From the NCBI GenBank assembly GCA_003150035.1, contig QALR01000014.1:27904-43069 (forward strand): 15,166 nt of DNA, read 5' to 3'. The position numbers and the translations under genes were made by a program. Source of the DNA: Clostridiales bacterium. GTDB taxonomy: Bacteria; Bacillota; Clostridia; Oscillospirales; CAG-272. The notes beneath the pieces are model-generated. The model had not been told where the DNA came from and made no database searches. It saw nothing but the letters and a program-made list of their open reading frames with translations. This document shows positions 1-7,377 of this stretch, piece after piece. Positions within the stretch are counted from its first letter, which is position 1, and every line of letters starts with the position of its first letter.

Positions 1-66
1 ATAGGGCTCGAACCTATGACCCCCTGCTTGTAAGGCAGATGCTCTCCCAGCTGAGCTATGCTCCCC
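1..66 (-). tRNA. tRNA-Val (anticodon UAC), 3' end cut by window start
   Basis: Read on the minus strand the cloverleaf is clear: acceptor 5' strand GGGGAGC (66-60), a D arm with AGCTCAGCTGGGAGAGC, anticodon stem TCTGC/GCAGG enclosing loop CTTACAA with anticodon TAC, and a T arm ATAGG-TTCGAGC-CCTAT ending at position 1. The 3' acceptor strand and discriminator lie outside the window. UAC decodes valine GUA and related codons. A near-consensus minus-strand promoter lies 43-71 bases upstream, so this is probably the first gene of a tRNA transcript running leftwards. Confidence 0.95.
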
Positions 67-108
67 AAAACCGCCATTTTGACAGGCTCTCACCTTGCGA
101 CGGTGTTT

Positions 109-137
109 AGTATACCATATTGTACCGCGCTTGTCAA
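109..137 (-). promoter_or_regulatory. Sigma-A-type promoter for the tRNA-Val transcript
   Basis: On the minus strand a perfect -35 box TTGACA (137-132) and a -10 box TATACT (114-109) are separated by exactly 17 bases. The predicted start near 102 gives a leader of about 35 bases before the tRNA. Strong boxes like these are usual for stable-RNA genes. Confidence 0.85.
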
Positions 138-211
138 CACCTTTTTTAAAAAATTCGCCGGAATTTTTGCTGAAAATGGGCGTCTTGTCCAGATATTTTT
201 AGTCAAACCTC

Positions 212-240
212 TTGACAAAGCCGCATGGCCGTGCTATAAT
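212..240 (+). promoter_or_regulatory. Consensus promoter for the tRNA-Met/tRNA-Glu transcript
   Basis: TTGACA (212-217) and TATAAT (235-240) with a 17-base spacer match the sigma-A consensus at all 12 positions. Transcription should start near 247, giving a leader of about 38 bases to be removed before the first mature tRNA at 285. Confidence 0.9.
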
Positions 241-284
241 ACTGAGGCGTCACACAAGAAGCGGTGGCGAGACATTCTCCTTTT

Positions 285-361
285 GGCGGAATAGCTCAGT
301 TGGCTAGAGCATTCGGTTCATACCCGGAGGGTCGTGGGTTCGAGTCCAACTTCCGCTACCA
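285..361 (+). tRNA. tRNA-Met (anticodon CAU), elongator type
   Basis: The 77-base gene has acceptor GGCGGAA paired with TTCCGCT (a G-U pair at the end), a D arm, anticodon stem TTCGG/CCGGA with loop TTCATAC (anticodon CAT), a T arm GTGGG-TTCGAGT-CCAAC, discriminator A and an encoded CCA at 359-361. The body resembles clostridial elongator tRNA-Met rather than the initiator. A tRNA-Ile with a modified CAU anticodon cannot be fully excluded by eye. Confidence 0.93.
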
Positions 362-399
362 TAGAACGGTCACCCAAAAAAAGGGCGGCCGTTTGCGTC

Positions 400-474
400 G
401 GCCCGGTGGTCAAGCGGCTAAGACACCGCCCTTTCACGGCGGTAACACGAGTTCGATTCTCGTCCGGGTCACCA
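400..474 (+). tRNA. tRNA-Glu (anticodon UUC)
   Basis: The 75-base gene has acceptor GGCCCGG paired with CCGGGTC, anticodon stem CCGCC/GGCGG around loop CTTTCAC (anticodon TTC), a T arm ACGAG-TTCGATT-CTCGT and an encoded 3' ACCA. It lies 38 bases after tRNA-Met and is followed within 10 bases by a terminator, so the two form one short transcript. Confidence 0.95.
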
Positions 475-480
475 TAGAAG

Positions 481-508
481 AAAAACCACCAGATAATGGT
501 GGTTTTTT
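481..508 (+). terminator. Rho-independent terminator of the tRNA-Met/Glu transcript
   Basis: Stem AACCACC (484-490) pairs with GGTGGTT (498-504) across a 7-base loop. A run of six T residues covers 503-508. Confidence 0.88.
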
Positions 509-589
509 CGTTTGCAGAAGGCAGACGCAAATTTCGCAGATAAGATTCCTTGGTTTTCAGAAATTTACAAAAAATTTGTAACTATAGAC

Positions 590-618
590 TTTACCAAGGA
601 GACAATATATAGTATAAT
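590..618 (+). promoter_or_regulatory. Likely promoter of the membrane-protein gene at 654
   Basis: TTTACC (590-595) and TATAAT (613-618) are separated by 17 bases. The -10 is perfect and the -35 matches 4 of 6. The predicted start lies near 625, leaving a leader of about 30 bases that contains the ribosome binding site. It may also be the main promoter for rnpB, which follows closely. Confidence 0.7.
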
Positions 619-653
619 AAAAGAAAACTTCCGCTCTCGGGGGAGGTGATTTC

Positions 654-1619
654 TTGGCGGAAAATTATAACGATTACGGTGATTATTCAGAGGAACTTGT
701 TTATCAGAGCAAATCCACCCTCAGAAAATTCTTCAGTTGGCGGACCCTGAAAAGGGTTCTGAAGGTTCTTTTTCTCCTCTTGATTCTGTTCGTTTACGCC
801 ATTTTGTTTTTCCGTCTCTGCTCGGGAAGTCCGCCGAAAAGCCTCACGAGGCTTATCTGGACAGAGTCCATGCTGACAGCCTATGCGCAAGCCGGCGAGG
901 ACTTCATCGTCTATTCGCAGGAGCCGGCCGAGCACATCGCGCAGGACGGATATTTCGGCGTTTACGATATCCGATATATCCCCGCAACAGAGGAGCTCCA
1001 ACTCACCATTCGCTACAACAATAGCTCCACGGAAAAGCTGGAAGAGGAACTGACCGAAAAAGAAACCGAAGCCCGCCGCGCAGCAATCGAAACAAGACTA
1101 AGAGAAGAGAATCCGGATATGTCGGGCAGCGAGCTTTCTTCCCTCGTTGAAGCGGAGCTAACATCGGAGCTTGAGGAAAATCCGATTGTGATTCAGCTTT
1201 CCGAACAGCCTTTCCTTTTTATTTTGCGTGACAATTACGGAAGGGTCTACACGAGCTACAGCTATATCTCCGACGAGAAAACCGTTTATCAATATCTGCG
1301 TCTTTCGTTTGAAGGCGTCGATTTGTTCGGTGGAGAAACGTGGTCCCCGTCACATGAATATCCCGGTCCGGATGTGGAAAATCCTTCCGATATCTACAAA
1401 GGCGCAAACGCTGCGCAGGGAGACGCCATTACCCACCTCTATCTGGATATGTATTATGAAAACGATGTCAATTTCAACAGCGAGACCTTCGCCTACCCGC
1501 TTCTCGTTTACAGAAGCACCTCAGAGCTGGAACGCTACGATTACTCAGGCGAGCTCACGTCCACGGTAACTGAGGGACTCATCCACATTGACGTTAAGGA
1601 AACGGCAACACAAAACTAA
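654..1619 (+). CDS. Unrecognised single-pass membrane protein with large extracytoplasmic domain
   Basis: I do not recognise this 321-residue protein. It begins with TTG, chosen because GGGAGGTG (641-648) lies at the right distance and no better start follows. A short acidic, Tyr-rich N-terminus (1-20) is followed by a basic stretch with several Lys/Arg and one hydrophobic segment (about 37-55), which predicts an N-in, type-II anchor with residues 60-321 outside the membrane. Residues 125-177 are rich in Glu, Arg and Ala and look helical or coiled-coil. The flanks (100-123 and 180-300) look like beta strands with many aromatic residues. There are no catalytic motifs I can point to. It has its own promoter and is followed almost directly by rnpB. 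The function is unknown; a cell-envelope role is only inferred from topology. Confidence 0.85.
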   Translation: MAENYNDYGDYSEELVYQSKSTLRKFFSWRTLKRVLKVLFLLLILFVYAILFFRLCSGSPPKSLTRLIWTESMLTAYAQAGEDFIVYSQEPAEHIAQDGYFGVYDIRYIPATEELQLTIRYNNSSTEKLEEELTEKETEARRAAIETRLREENPDMSGSELSSLVEAELTSELEENPIVIQLSEQPFLFILRDNYGRVYTSYSYISDEKTVYQYLRLSFEGVDLFGGETWSPSHEYPGPDVENPSDIYKGANAAQGDAITHLYLDMYYENDVNFNSETFAYPLLVYRSTSELERYDYSGELTSTVTEGLIHIDVKETATQN

Positions 1620-1633
1620 ATCATGAACCGACC

Positions 1634-1997
1634 GTGCCGAACAATCGCGTGATATGGCGCCGAAAGGTATTATCATGAGGAAAGTCCGGGCTTCATAGGG
1701 CAGGATAACGGATAACGTCCGCCGGAGGCGACTCCCGGGAAAGTGCAACAGAAAGAAACCGCCGCGCAAGCGGTAAGGATGGAAAGGCGAGGTAAGAGCT
1801 CACCGACGCACGGGTAACCGCGCGTGCCATGTAAACCCTATCCGAAGCAACACCCCGCAGAAAATGGCTTGCCCGGCCTGAGCCTTGGCTCTATGCGCGG
1901 TGGCAGCAGGAATTTTCCTGCGAGCCGTATGGCAACATGCGGCAAAGATAGATGATTGTTCTCGACAGAACCCGGCTTACAGGACGATCGGCTTATG
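1634..1997 (+). ncRNA. rnpB: RNase P RNA (bacterial type A)
   Basis: This is the catalytic RNA of RNase P, which cuts the 5' leader from precursor tRNAs. The conserved core is easy to see: GAGGAAAGTCCGGGC at 1677-1691, the GGTAAGAGCTCACCG block at 1791-1805, and GACAGAACCCGGCTTAC at 1964-1980. The terminal P1 helix pairs GCCGA (1636-1640) with TCGGC (1988-1992). The length, about 360 bases, and the layout fit type A, the form found in most Clostridia rather than the type B of Bacillales. The exact ends are approximate to a few bases. It begins only about 15 bases after the upstream stop codon and I see no convincing promoter between them. A strong terminator follows. Confidence 0.95.
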
Positions 1998-2000
1998 ATG

Positions 2001-2034
2001 AAAAAACGGTGCTTTGCACCGTTTTTTCTTTTTA
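2001..2034. terminator. Bidirectional terminator between rnpB and the M3 peptidase gene
   Basis: Stem CGGTGC (2007-2012) pairs with GCACCG (2016-2021) around a TTT loop. It has six A residues on the left and six T residues plus further T's on the right. The symmetry should end rnpB on the plus strand and the convergent peptidase operon on the minus strand. Confidence 0.9.
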
Positions 2035-2062
2035 CTAACGAAAGCTGTGCATTTTTTGAAGG

Positions 2063-3751
2063 TCAAAGCTGATGTTCGGTAATCCATTCGACAAGCCTCT
2101 CACCGATCTCCTTCATCGCGCCCGCTTCATACGGAAGCTTCAGCCCCGCCTCTGCCACAAGCTCCTGGAAAGTTTTGGTTCCCGCTTTATCCACAAACGA
2201 CAGATAATTCTTCCAAGCCGCCTGCCTGTCTGCAAGAGAGGCAAACCAGAACTGGAACGCGACCGTCTGTGCCATGCAATAATCAATATAATAAAATGGA
2301 TTCATATAAATATGCTCCTGACGCTGCCATCCCGCGCCGCGCGAATAAAACGGAAGCCCGTCAAAATCCAGGTACGGACGGTATTTCTTCTCCAAGGACA
2401 GCCAGACCGCATTGCGCTCTTCTGGAGAAAGAGACGGCTCTTCATACATCCGGTGCTGAAATTCATCCACCATACAGCCGTACGGAATGAAAATGGCAGA
2501 GTCCTCGCAGTGAGACAGCTCATATTTTTCTGTATCATCCCCGAAAAACAGCGCATGATACGGTGCCGTCAGAAATTCCATGCTCATGGAATGGCACTCG
2601 CACGCCTCCATCGTCGGACTATGGAAATCGGACAGCTTTACGTGCCTTGCCGCCCGGTAGAAGGCAAAGGCATGTCCTGCCTCATGCGTCAAAACATCCA
2701 CATCGCCCGAGGTCCCGTTGAAATTGGAAAAAATGAACGGCGCCTGATAATCCGCGAACTCCGTGCAGTATCCACCCGATGCTTTGCCTTCCTTAGCCAA
2801 CAAATCGAACAGCTCGTTCTCACACATAAAATCGATAAACTCCGCCGTTTCCGGAGACAGCGCATGATACATGCGCCTGCCGGCGGCAAGAATCTCCTCT
2901 GAGGTTCCATGCGGTCTCGCGTTCCCATCCGGGAACATAAAGGCATCGTCATAGAGCTTCAAATGCTCAACACCAATGCGCTTTTCCTGAATCTGTTTGA
3001 TTTTCTCAACGACGGGGACAAAATCCGTCGCAATTTGTGAACGGAAAGCGGCGACATCACGGCTGTCATAGCAATTTCTGCCAAGCCTGTCGTAGCCGAG
3101 CCCGATATAATTTTCATAGCCGAGCGCTCTCGCCTGCGCCGTGCGGTTTCGGACGAGCTTGTCAAATAAAGAATCAAGCGCTTCTCTGTGCGAATCGTAG
3201 CATTCTCCCTCCACCGTATAAGCCGCACGCCGCGTTGCCCGATCCGTGCTTTTCATATAAGGGATAAGCTTCGTCAGCGGCAGGGTCTTTCCGTCGAATT
3301 CCACCGTCATAGAGGCGTCAAGCGCCTGATATTCGGAGACAAGTGCGTTTTCCTCCTGCATCAGCGCAATGATTTCCGGCTTGAACGTGCGTGCCGATAT
3401 TTCAAGCTTCCGGAAAAACAACGCCCCGAAATGCGCCTCCAGCTCCTTCCGATACGGCGAGGACAGCATTTCCTTTGAAATATTCTGAATTTTCTCCTCT
3501 ACAAGCGGCGTGGCGGCGTCCATAAAATCATTTTCCGCGGCATAGAAGGCGTCGCGGGTATCAATAGTATATCGCACGCAAGCAAGAGATGCCGCCGTCG
3601 AAAAATGCTCTCTCAGCGTATCCGCCCTCTCATAGGCGGCAATCTGCGCCGCGGCGCTCTTCGCGTCAGCGATCTCCTCGGCTACTTTGTCAAAATCGGC
3701 AAGCACTCGGTCCATATCCGGACGCACATAGCGCATTTCCGTAAATTTCAT
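2063..3751 (-). CDS. M3-family zinc oligoendopeptidase (PepF-like)
   Basis: This 562-residue protein is a thimet/PepF-type metallopeptidase that hydrolyses short peptides, normally in the cytoplasm; no signal peptide is visible. The zinc motif HEAGH is at residues 356-360. Glu385, in the EACECHSMSMEF stretch, sits 29 residues after the first His, the spacing expected for the third ligand of M3 enzymes. The preceding FSNFNGTSGDV region and the C-terminal Tyr-rich stretch with IYMNPFYYIDYCMAQ are also typical of the family. The ATG at 3751 was chosen because AAGGAGG lies just upstream; an in-frame start 19 codons earlier would run into the preceding gene. The length fits the clostridial M3 subgroup. 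It is the second gene of an operon with the SGNH hydrolase, 25 bases apart. The substrate cannot be told. Confidence 0.93.
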   Translation of the reverse strand: MKFTEMRYVRPDMDRVLADFDKVAEEIADAKSAAAQIAAYERADTLREHFSTAASLACVRYTIDTRDAFYAAENDFMDAATPLVEEKIQNISKEMLSSPYRKELEAHFGALFFRKLEISARTFKPEIIALMQEENALVSEYQALDASMTVEFDGKTLPLTKLIPYMKSTDRATRRAAYTVEGECYDSHREALDSLFDKLVRNRTAQARALGYENYIGLGYDRLGRNCYDSRDVAAFRSQIATDFVPVVEKIKQIQEKRIGVEHLKLYDDAFMFPDGNARPHGTSEEILAAGRRMYHALSPETAEFIDFMCENELFDLLAKEGKASGGYCTEFADYQAPFIFSNFNGTSGDVDVLTHEAGHAFAFYRAARHVKLSDFHSPTMEACECHSMSMEFLTAPYHALFFGDDTEKYELSHCEDSAIFIPYGCMVDEFQHRMYEEPSLSPEERNAVWLSLEKKYRPYLDFDGLPFYSRGAGWQRQEHIYMNPFYYIDYCMAQTVAFQFWFASLADRQAAWKNYLSFVDKAGTKTFQELVAEAGLKLPYEAGAMKEIGERLVEWITEHQL

Positions 3752-3776
3752 GGTTCCCTCCTTATGCTCTGCCTTT

Positions 3777-4454
3777 TCACAGGGAGAGCTTTTCGGTTTC
3801 ATACCCAAAAATGTCTTTTGTATATTTCAAAAATTGTTTCGCGATAAGCGCATGGCCCGCCTCCGTTGGATGCGTGCCGTCCCAAATCCAATAGGCCGGC
3901 TCGCGGCGCGTCATCGCCTCGTCGAAGACGCTCTGAAGCGGCACAAACACTGCGCCAAACTCTGCGGCAAGGCGGCGGACAGCCTTCTGCTCGCTGCAGA
4001 GGGTCGCCGTGCGCACGACCTGTGGCGCCGGTGCATTTTTCTGCCCCGGAATATAAGCGAACGGCTCCAAAAGGACGATCTCTAGCGCAGGATTCTTCTC
4101 TCTTGAAAGCGTCAGGAGCCGGCGGTAATGGCGCTCGTATTCCGCGGCGGAAAGATCCCAAATGCCTGCGCGCCCGTGATAGAGACAGTCGTTGATGCCC
4201 ACCAGAATAGAGAGCACGTCGGGATTTAGCGCCAATGCATCCTCTTCCCAACGCGCAAGAAGATTTTCCGTCCGGTTTCCGCTGACGCCACGGTTGATGA
4301 ATTCATAATGCCGCTCCGGGAACGCCGCGCCGAGAATCCCTGTTACGATATAAGCATAGCTGTGCCCGATCTGATGGTTTTTATCCCATTCGGAGGCTCG
4401 GCTCTTGTAGCGGTTGCCGTCGGTAATCGAATCTCCCTGAAACAAAATTTTCAT
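3777..4454 (-). CDS. SGNH/GDSL-family hydrolase (esterase or lipase-like)
   Basis: This 225-residue protein has all four SGNH blocks: GDSITDG with nucleophile Ser9 at the N-terminus, RGVSGNRT (block II, about 55-62), VGINDC (block III, Asn88), and DGTHPT with Asp192 and His195 of the catalytic triad. Such enzymes hydrolyse acyl esters, often on sugars or cell-wall glycans, but the substrate is not predictable here. No signal peptide is visible, so it probably acts in the cytoplasm. The ATG at 4454 has AAGGGG eight bases upstream. A longer in-frame start at 4499 is unlikely because it lies at the -10 box of the promoter (4491-4496), upstream of the expected transcription start. It is the first gene of a two-gene operon with the M3 peptidase. 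Confidence 0.92.
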   Translation of the reverse strand: MKILFQGDSITDGNRYKSRASEWDKNHQIGHSYAYIVTGILGAAFPERHYEFINRGVSGNRTENLLARWEEDALALNPDVLSILVGINDCLYHGRAGIWDLSAAEYERHYRRLLTLSREKNPALEIVLLEPFAYIPGQKNAPAPQVVRTATLCSEQKAVRRLAAEFGAVFVPLQSVFDEAMTRREPAYWIWDGTHPTEAGHALIAKQFLKYTKDIFGYETEKLSL

Positions 4455-4490
4455 CACTTTTTCCCCTTTTTGCTGAGTTCTACGAAAAAT

Positions 4491-4519
4491 ATTATACAAT
4501 ATATGGAAGAGAAAGTCAA
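4491..4519 (-). promoter_or_regulatory. Promoter of the SGNH hydrolase-M3 peptidase operon
   Basis: On the minus strand TTGACT (4519-4514) and TATAAT (4496-4491) are 17 bases apart, matching sigma-A at 11 of 12 positions. The expected start near 4484 leaves a leader of about 30 bases before the ATG at 4454. Confidence 0.85.
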
Positions 4520-4569
4520 TCCATCCTCAAAAAAGACGAGGCTGTATGACAGTTTGCATGGATATACAC

Positions 4570-4598
4570 TTGATTTTTAGGAAAAAACAGGTTATAAT
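4570..4598 (+). promoter_or_regulatory. Promoter of the lipid-kinase gene
   Basis: TTGATT (4570-4575) and TATAAT (4593-4598) with a 17-base spacer. It diverges from the hydrolase promoter 51 bases away. Confidence 0.83.
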
Positions 4599-4660
4599 AA
4601 ACAGGTATCCCGTATAGGGCTTTTCAAGATGTTCATTCAGTAACGGAGGAGGCGTTGACC

Positions 4661-5545
4661 GTGGATAAAAATGTTTTGCTGATTATCAATCCGAATTCCG
4701 GCGATGGCGAGGCGAAACGATGGGTTTACGATATGACGGCAGGTCTTCTTTCCCGCTTCGATTTCGTCACCGTTTACTTCTCCAAATGCGCCGGCGATAT
4801 CATGCGTGTCGTCCGCGAAAAATCGGGAGACTATGAGGCCGTTGTCTGCTGCGGCGGCGACGGTACGCTGAACGAAACCATCACGGGCATTTATCTTGCC
4901 GACACCTCTCCCATGCTCGGTTATATTCCGACAGGAACGGTCAACGACTTTGCGACAAGCCACAAAATTCCCAAGGGAATCAAAGGAGCCATCGAAAAAA
5001 TCGTATCCGGCACGCCGGTGGAATATGATGTAGGACTACTCGGCGATCGTCCGTTCTCCTATGTTGCGGCATTCGGTGCCTTTACGGACGTCGCCTATCT
5101 TACGCCTCAGGAAATCAAGGCATCGCTCGGGCGAACCGCTTATATCGCGGAAGCCGCAAAGCGGCTTTTTTCTCTGACCCCGATCGAGGTTTCGTACACA
5201 CAGGATGGAAAAGAAATCTCCGATAAATTCATTTATGGAATGGTTGCCAACTCCAAAACCGTCGGCGGAATCCGGTTTTTCGAGGGAAATTCCAGAGAGG
5301 CGCTTCGGGACGGGGAGCTTGAGGTCCTGCTTATCCGCTTTCCCGATACGGCGGGACAGCTGCAGCAAGCCCTCTCGGGAATCCTTACCCAAAAAGCAAA
5401 CGATTTTGTATACAAGTTTACGGTATCTGAAATCACATTCCGCTTCGGCGGCAGCGCACCGTGGACACTGGACGGGGAGTTCGGCGGTGATTATCGTGAG
5501 GTCACCGTGAAGTGTCTGCCTTCCCGCATTCGGGTAATCGAGTAA
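4661..5545 (+). CDS. Diacylglycerol/lipid kinase family protein (YegS/BmrU/DagK-like)
   Basis: This protein of about 294 residues belongs to the DAGK catalytic family, which uses ATP to phosphorylate diacylglycerol or related lipids and feeds phosphatidate back to phospholipid synthesis at the inner membrane face. The N-terminal nucleotide-binding half shows NPNSG (10-14), CCGGDGTLNE with the signature GGDGT (65-69), and PTGTVNDFA (90-98). The C-terminal half is the beta-sandwich usual in the family, with PWTLDGEFGGDY near the end. GTG at 4661 was chosen because AGGAGG (4647-4652) lies eight bases before it. TTG at 4655 is an in-frame alternative two codons earlier. The gene has its own promoter. 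No terminator is evident after it, so some read-through into the ABC operon is possible. Confidence 0.9.
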   Translation: MDKNVLLIINPNSGDGEAKRWVYDMTAGLLSRFDFVTVYFSKCAGDIMRVVREKSGDYEAVVCCGGDGTLNETITGIYLADTSPMLGYIPTGTVNDFATSHKIPKGIKGAIEKIVSGTPVEYDVGLLGDRPFSYVAAFGAFTDVAYLTPQEIKASLGRTAYIAEAAKRLFSLTPIEVSYTQDGKEISDKFIYGMVANSKTVGGIRFFEGNSREALRDGELEVLLIRFPDTAGQLQQALSGILTQKANDFVYKFTVSEITFRFGGSAPWTLDGEFGGDYREVTVKCLPSRIRVIE

Positions 5546-5616
5546 AAAGCGGACAGAATATGAACATGCATTTTCAGGCAGTTCAAAATTTATTTACATA
5601 TAGGATATATACTATT

Positions 5617-5646
5617 GATATCCGTCCGGGTAGGCCGGACGATATC
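5617..5646 (+). repeat. Inverted repeat upstream of the ABC-transporter operon
   Basis: Arm GATATCCGTCCGG (5617-5629) pairs with CCGGACGATATC (5635-5646) with one bulged C and a 5-base loop. It lies 20 bases before the operon start codon, next to a possible -10 box TATACT (5608-5613) that lacks a good -35. It could be an operator or a 5' leader hairpin. No T run follows it, so it is not a terminator. Confidence 0.6.
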
Positions 5647-5665
5647 GGAAGGGGTATCGGATACT

Positions 5666-6628
5666 ATGATTAAAGTTGAGCACCTAACCAAAAAATACGG
5701 CGACAGATACGCCGTAAACGACATCAGCTTTGAGGTGGAAAAGGGAGAGATCGTTGGATTTCTCGGCCCGAACGGCGCCGGCAAATCCACAACCATGAAC
5801 ATTCTCACGGGATATCTTTCCTCCACGTCAGGCAAAGCCATGATTGACGGATTGGATATCCTGGAGCATCCGCTCGCCGTCAAGAAAAAGATTGGTTTTT
5901 TGCCGGAGCAGCCGCCTCTGTATCTGGAGATGACAGTAAGAGAATATTTGAATTTCATTTATGACCTGAAAAAATGCACGATGAACCGCAAAGAACATCT
6001 TGCTGAAATTTGTCGTGTTGTTAAAATCGAAGATGCCGTGGATCGAATGATCAAAAATCTTTCCAAAGGCTATCGGCAGAGAGTCGGCATCGCCGGCGCT
6101 ATTGTCGGCGATCCGGAGGTCATCATCTTTGACGAGCCGACAAACGGTCTTGATCCGAAGCAGATCATCGATATCCGCAACCTCATAAAAGAGCTTGGCC
6201 GAGAGCGCACGATCATCCTCAGCACACACATCCTTTCCGAGGTAAAGGCGGTCTGTGACAGGATTTTGATTATCAACGAGGGTAAAATCGTTGCAGATGA
6301 AAAAACAGAAAACATTGAAAGTGCTCTGCGCGGCAATCGGAGACTGGTTATTCGTATCGACGGCCCCGCCGCCAGCGTGCTTTCTGCACTCAAAAAAATA
6401 AACGGCGTGGTTTATGCAGAAATTTCACAAAAGTTTGACGATGGTTCCGCCGTTTATTACGTAGAAAGCGGCAATGCTGTCGATGTCAGGAAACCTATTT
6501 TCTATATGCTTGCTCAAAATTCATGGCCGATTCTGTCGCTTGAATTTGCCGGAGCCAATCTTGAGGATATCTTTATTTCCGTGGTTGACGAAGCCGAAGC
6601 GGAAGAACACGGCAAAAAGCCGGCGTAA
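5666..6628 (+). CDS. ABC transporter ATP-binding protein (GldA/CcmA-like, ABC-2 type)
   Basis: This 320-residue ATPase drives the ABC-2 complex encoded by the operon. Visible motifs are Walker A GPNGAGKST (34-42), Q-loop Gln82, signature LSKGYRQR (132-139, the SKGY variant common in this subfamily), Walker B VIIFDEPTNGLDP (152-164, catalytic Glu157) and the switch His188. Residues after about 225 form the C-terminal extension seen in GldA-like ATPases. The ATG at 5666 is preceded by GGAAGGGG. A TTG 17 codons earlier would place the N-terminus inside the upstream inverted repeat and ahead of the conserved first strand, so I reject it. The permease ribosome binding site overlaps its stop codon, indicating a tightly linked operon. 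The transported substrate is not predictable. Confidence 0.95.
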   Translation: MIKVEHLTKKYGDRYAVNDISFEVEKGEIVGFLGPNGAGKSTTMNILTGYLSSTSGKAMIDGLDILEHPLAVKKKIGFLPEQPPLYLEMTVREYLNFIYDLKKCTMNRKEHLAEICRVVKIEDAVDRMIKNLSKGYRQRVGIAGAIVGDPEVIIFDEPTNGLDPKQIIDIRNLIKELGRERTIILSTHILSEVKAVCDRILIINEGKIVADEKTENIESALRGNRRLVIRIDGPAASVLSALKKINGVVYAEISQKFDDGSAVYYVESGNAVDVRKPIFYMLAQNSWPILSLEFAGANLEDIFISVVDEAEAEEHGKKPA

Positions 6629-6643
6629 GGAGGGAAACAGAAT

Positions 6644-7360
6644 ATGCTTGCGATTTACAAACGCGAAATGCGTTCCTATTTTACATCCCCAGTAGGATAT
6701 ATGTTCTATGCCATCTTTTTTGCGGTCAGTGCTTTCCTTTTCATGACCTACACCGTTCAGGCCGGAGAAAACAGCAGCTTCCCCTCTTATTTTTCCGTTT
6801 TGCTGTTTTTATTCATCGTCATCATTCCACTTATCACCATGAAACTTGTCAGCGAAGAACGGAAAATGAAAACGGATCAGCTCATTATGACGGCGCCCGT
6901 TACGCTTGCCGGCATTGTTATCGGCAAATATCTCGCCGCCTTCACCATTTTTGGCAGCGCCTTTTTGCTCTCCTCCATCGTATACTACATTCCCTTGGCG
7001 CTTTACGGCGACCCGAACATCGCCCTGTATGTCGGCTGTGTTATCGGCGTGCTTCTGGTCGGCAGCGCCTTTATCTCCATCGGGATTTTTATCTCTTCTC
7101 TGACGGAAAACCAATTTATTTCCGCGCTTGGCACCATTTGCGCCATCATTCTTCTTCTTTTTATCAGCTCTCTAAACAGCTATATCAACAATGAATTCAT
7201 CCGCAGCGTTCTCTCCGGGCTTTCCATTACAAGCCGGTATTCTTATTTTGCAAACGGAATTTTCAGCTACGACGCGCTTCTCTATTTCGTGTCGCTCTCA
7301 TCCGTGTTCCTTTTCTTCACGGTCAGAGTCTTTGAAAAACGCCGCTGGGCAAAATCGTGA
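6644..7360 (+). CDS. ABC-2 type transporter permease (GldF-like)
   Basis: This 238-residue integral membrane protein has about six hydrophobic segments (roughly 18-37, 49-67, 91-116, 124-150, 157-178 and 207-226). The N-terminus YKREMRSYFTSPVGY and the stretch SEERKMKTDQLIMTAPV after the second segment are characteristic of the ABC-2/GldF permease family, where the latter region is thought to couple to the ATPase. The start has AAGGAGGG overlapping the stop codon of the ATPase gene. Its last codons overlap an unused in-frame GTG of the next gene. It probably forms the membrane pore or flippase part of the complex with the ATPase; the substrate is unknown. Confidence 0.93.
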   Translation: MLAIYKREMRSYFTSPVGYMFYAIFFAVSAFLFMTYTVQAGENSSFPSYFSVLLFLFIVIIPLITMKLVSEERKMKTDQLIMTAPVTLAGIVIGKYLAAFTIFGSAFLLSSIVYYIPLALYGDPNIALYVGCVIGVLLVGSAFISIGIFISSLTENQFISALGTICAIILLLFISSLNSYINNEFIRSVLSGLSITSRYSYFANGIFSYDALLYFVSLSSVFLFFTVRVFEKRRWAKS

Positions 7361-7377
7361 GCAGGAGGACGGAAGTC

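Noticed and set aside
264..581. Reading frames over the tRNA-Met and tRNA-Glu genes, including a minus-strand one at 318-530 with an ENRTRV / GLEPTTLRV-like sequence
   Set aside because: They are translations of tRNA genes and their terminator. Such sequences are common false proteins in databases.
1545..1769. Minus-strand reading frame across the start of rnpB
   Set aside because: It overlaps the conserved RNase P RNA core and the end of a real gene, and has no ribosome binding site.
2072..2902. 276-codon plus-strand frame opposite the M3 peptidase gene
   Set aside because: The composition is Arg- and His-rich with no known motif, and it is antisense to a gene with clear catalytic residues.
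5608..5613. TATACT as the -10 of a confident ABC-operon promoter
   Set aside because: No acceptable -35 lies 16-18 bases upstream (the best, TTCAAA, is 20 away), so I mention it only in the inverted-repeat entry.
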